The position numbers and the translations under genes were made by a program. The notes under the pieces are model-generated. The model had not been told where the DNA came from. It was given only the letters and a program-made list of their open reading frames with translations, and made no database searches. Positions 32,926-34,682 of a stretch of 34,682 nucleotides of DNA are shown here, one piece after another. The stretch's first letter is position 1, and every line of letters starts with the position of its first letter. The stretch is from an uncultured Planctomycetia bacterium (GTDB taxonomy: Bacteria; Planctomycetota; UBA1135; GCA-002686595). The DNA lies in the NCBI GenBank assembly GCA_937952135.1, contig CALFYL010000179.1, positions 1 through 34,682 of the forward strand, given 5' to 3'.

Positions 32926-34563
32926 GAGCAGCGTGTGGTTGAGATCGCGCTCGATCTCGAAGCTCGTCCCGGCGTCGAGGTCGAGGATGCGGCTCGGGAC
33001 GTTGCGCTTGCCGACGGCTCGAACTTCGACGGCGCGCGCGTCGTCGCTCGAGTCGATCCAGGTCGCGGCCCACTTCGAACCCGACCACGGCTCGTGCAGG
33101 ACGGCGCCCGTCGCTGCGTCGATCGCGGTGGAAGCTTCGTCGGTGATCGCGAGCACCCCCGCGCCCGACGGCGACGGCCACATGGCGCCGCGAGTCTCGC
33201 CGCGAAAGACGACCGCCTCTGCGCCAGTCTCGAGGTCGTGGTGGACGAGCTCGTGCTCGCGTCGCACGAGGACGCGACCCGCGACCGATGTCGGGAGCAC
33301 GCTTCGCAGCGGAATCGTGTCGGGAAAGCGCGCGTCGAGCCCGCGCTCGCTCCAGCAAACGATCGTCGTGCGGACGCCATGCGAGTCGCGCTCCCATCTC
33401 ACGCTCGCCCACTCGGGGAGGGCGCGGGTGGCGAGCCACGAACTCAGCAGGGTTCCATTCGCCGGGAGCGTGTTCACGCTGCACGTCGCAGCGCCCGGCG
33501 TGACTTCGAGCAGGTTCGCGAGTTCGCTGTAGGCGAGCGAGCTGAGCTGAAGCACGCGGAGCGGCGCTTCGGAACTCCACGGCATCGAGTAGTGCAGGTA
33601 GCGATCGTCGAGGAGCTGGCCCGGACGCGCGAGGACCTCGCGAGCGCCCGTTTCCAGGTCGATCAACCAGACATTGGGCGGTGGATCCTCGTTGCCCGGT
33701 AGGTCGTGCACGAGCTCGAGCGCGACGAAGGCGCCGTCGACCGAGGCGCTGGCGTGACGGAATTTCGTTCGCGGGCTGTCGAGCTCGACGGTGAGTCGCC
33801 GACGATGCTCGGCGGCCGTCGCAACGCCTGCAACGAGCAGCAGCGCGGCGATCGGCCACGCGGCATGGAAGACGCGCACGTGGCGTGCGCCGAGCCGTCG
33901 TTGTCCGCGCGCGAAGGCGAAAGCGCCGAGCCCGAGAAGCAGGAGCGCAAGCATCAGCGCGCCGAGCTCCGCCTGCGCCAGCGAAGGTTCGAGGTCGACT
34001 CCGGCGACGGCGAGGACGCGCGCGAGCAGCGTGAGGACGAGCGCGAGGCCGCCGAGCAGCAGCAGCGCCGCCGCCATGGCCACTAGAGCGCTGTCGACGA
34101 CGAGCGACGCGAGCATCGCCGCCGCGGCCAGCACCGGGAGCGCGAACGCCCACGGCAACTGGCTCTGCAACGCGGCCTCGAAGTGCGCGAGCGAGCGCGC
34201 ATCGCCGAAACCAAGCTGCAATCCATAACCCGCGCCCACGGCCCAGGCGACCTGGGCGGCCGACGCGAAGGCGACGAAGCCAGCTCGCGAGGACCACAGG
34301 GTCCGCGCGGGCAGCGGCAGCGCGCTGAGCGTCGCAAGTCGCCCGCTCGCCGAGTCGTGCGCGAACGAGTCGGAGGCGAAGTACAGAGTCCACAGAGCCG
34401 AGAGCACGCCGATTGCGAGCGTCGATGCGTCGGCAACCGCGGCGGGCCGCGGAAACCACGCGTGGACGGCGCCGAGGGCCACGGTCGTCGCGACAGCCGC
34501 AAGGACCGTGGACACACGCGCCTCGCGGAACTGCTGGCGCGTCAGAAGGAAGACGTGCTTCAT
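32824..34563 (-). CDS. ABC-2-like membrane protein with propeller-like C-terminal domain, tandem copy 1
   Basis: The protein has 579 residues with the same layout as its downstream paralog. An N-terminal membrane half (about 15-265) contains FLLTRQQFREARVSTVLAAVATTVALGAVHAWF in pieces, then GRLATLSALPLPARTLWSSR, a cytoplasmic stretch typical of ABC-2 permeases, and FARGQRRLG, shared as GQRRLG with the other copy. A soluble repeat domain (about 280-579) follows with VDGAFVALEL...VWLIDLETGAREVL, LVRREHELVHHDLETGAEAVV and RILDLDAGTSFEI. The last 35 residues match copy 2 exactly. The start ATG at 34563 overlaps the upstream stop (ATGA), so it is translationally coupled to the partial gene at the window edge, probably its ATPase. 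The permease-propeller fusion is unusual; function unknown. Confidence 0.8.
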   Translation of the reverse strand: MKHVFLLTRQQFREARVSTVLAAVATTVALGAVHAWFPRPAAVADASTLAIGVLSALWTLYFASDSFAHDSASGRLATLSALPLPARTLWSSRAGFVAFASAAQVAWAVGAGYGLQLGFGDARSLAHFEAALQSQLPWAFALPVLAAAAMLASLVVDSALVAMAAALLLLGGLALVLTLLARVLAVAGVDLEPSLAQAELGALMLALLLLGLGAFAFARGQRRLGARHVRVFHAAWPIAALLLVAGVATAAEHRRRLTVELDSPRTKFRHASASVDGAFVALELVHDLPGNEDPPPNVWLIDLETGAREVLARPGQLLDDRYLHYSMPWSSEAPLRVLQLSSLAYSELANLLEVTPGAATCSVNTLPANGTLLSSWLATRALPEWASVRWERDSHGVRTTIVCWSERGLDARFPDTIPLRSVLPTSVAGRVLVRREHELVHHDLETGAEAVVFRGETRGAMWPSPSGAGVLAITDEASTAIDAATGAVLHEPWSGSKWAATWIDSSDDARAVEVRAVGKRNVPSRILDLDAGTSFEIERDLNHTLLLRVGPRGYVFVRAGGDLVWVDLAGRLVKVLVER

Positions 34564-34682
34564 GAATGCGCCACCTGTTCCGCGCCGAGCAGCGCCGCTT
34601 CCATGTCGATCCCGCCACGCGGATGGGCGGCGAACGGCTCGAGTTCGCAGTGTTGCACGATGCGGCCGGCTTCCAGGAGCGC
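34560..34682 (-). CDS. C-terminal end of a probable ABC transporter ATPase, 5' part beyond the window
   Basis: Only 40 residues are visible, in a frame open to the right edge and ending in TGA at 34562-34560, which overlaps the ATG of the next gene. The sequence ALLEAGRIVQHCELEPFAAHPRG resembles the end of ABC ATPase domains (H-loop strand, then L..GRIV..G...E..AHP). Position and coupling to an ABC-2-like permease support this, but no Walker or signature motif is inside the window, so the call rests on a short match and on context. Confidence 0.45.
   Translation of the reverse strand, partial: ALLEAGRIVQHCELEPFAAHPRGGIDMEAALLGAEQVAHS

Noticed and set aside
31061..34618. A 1185-residue open frame spanning both tandem membrane proteins
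   Set aside because: It is the frame of the downstream gene staying open by chance through the upstream gene, where its product is Arg-rich. The real upstream gene is in another frame and has the paralogous sequence.

Overview
The window is high-GC bacterial DNA (roughly two thirds G+C or more) that looks chromosomal. It most likely comes from a member of the Planctomycetota. The reasons are two CxxC...CxxC zinc-ribbon proteins of the MJ0042 type fused to a membrane anchor, a large HExxH protein resembling the DUF1570/peptidase-MA group, a decayed WD40-like surface-protein remnant with the phrase NLVPGDTDG, and many genes without a clear Shine-Dalgarno. This placement is inference; there is no rRNA or other marker gene here.

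Layout. Positions 1-5188 (minus strand) hold housekeeping genes: a 3'-truncated secA, a response regulator with an unfamiliar N-terminal domain, pyrD, lspA and a short DksA/TraR-type protein. Positions 5413-8335 (plus) hold a XerC/D-type tyrosine recombinase, an anchored protein with two carboxypeptidase-regulatory-like domains, and a TlpA/thioredoxin-fold protein. That last gene has an in-frame UGA at the first position of its CxxC motif (WATW-U-GPC), followed at bacterial-SECIS spacing by a perfect 7-bp hairpin. I read it as one intact 337-residue selenoprotein gene, not two broken ORFs, and it is the main discovery of the window. A strong hairpin separates it from convergent uvrB (8454-10556, minus).

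Positions 10697-13504 (plus) hold two paralogous zinc-ribbon/membrane-anchor proteins that share a C-terminal domain. A second strong hairpin separates them from a convergent pair (13593-14557, minus): a stand-alone NIL/ACT-like protein and a small membrane protein. Positions 14872-20430 (plus) form a glycan locus: a Wzx/MATE-like flippase, a GT39/ArnT-like membrane glycosyltransferase overlapping it by 4 nt, a GT2 with a membrane tail, then a Cys/Met-metabolism PLP enzyme.

Positions 20431-21700 are poor in genes and less GC-rich. They hold one possible small membrane protein and the remnant of a propeller-type surface protein. From 21701 to the right edge everything reads leftward: a secreted HExxH protein, two GT2 enzymes, a GT2-GT4 fusion, a second GT39-like enzyme paralogous to the one in the plus-strand locus, and two tandem membrane proteins (ABC-2-like membrane half plus a propeller-like tail) that end in a 103-bp perfect direct repeat. 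The C-terminus of what is probably their ABC ATPase lies at the edge.

How the genes fit together: the two glycosyltransferase groups can plausibly assemble, flip and decorate a lipid-linked surface glycan. LspA, SecA, the TlpA-like selenoprotein and the HExxH protein act at or beyond the cytoplasmic membrane. No CRISPR array, insertion sequence, tRNA or rRNA was recognised.
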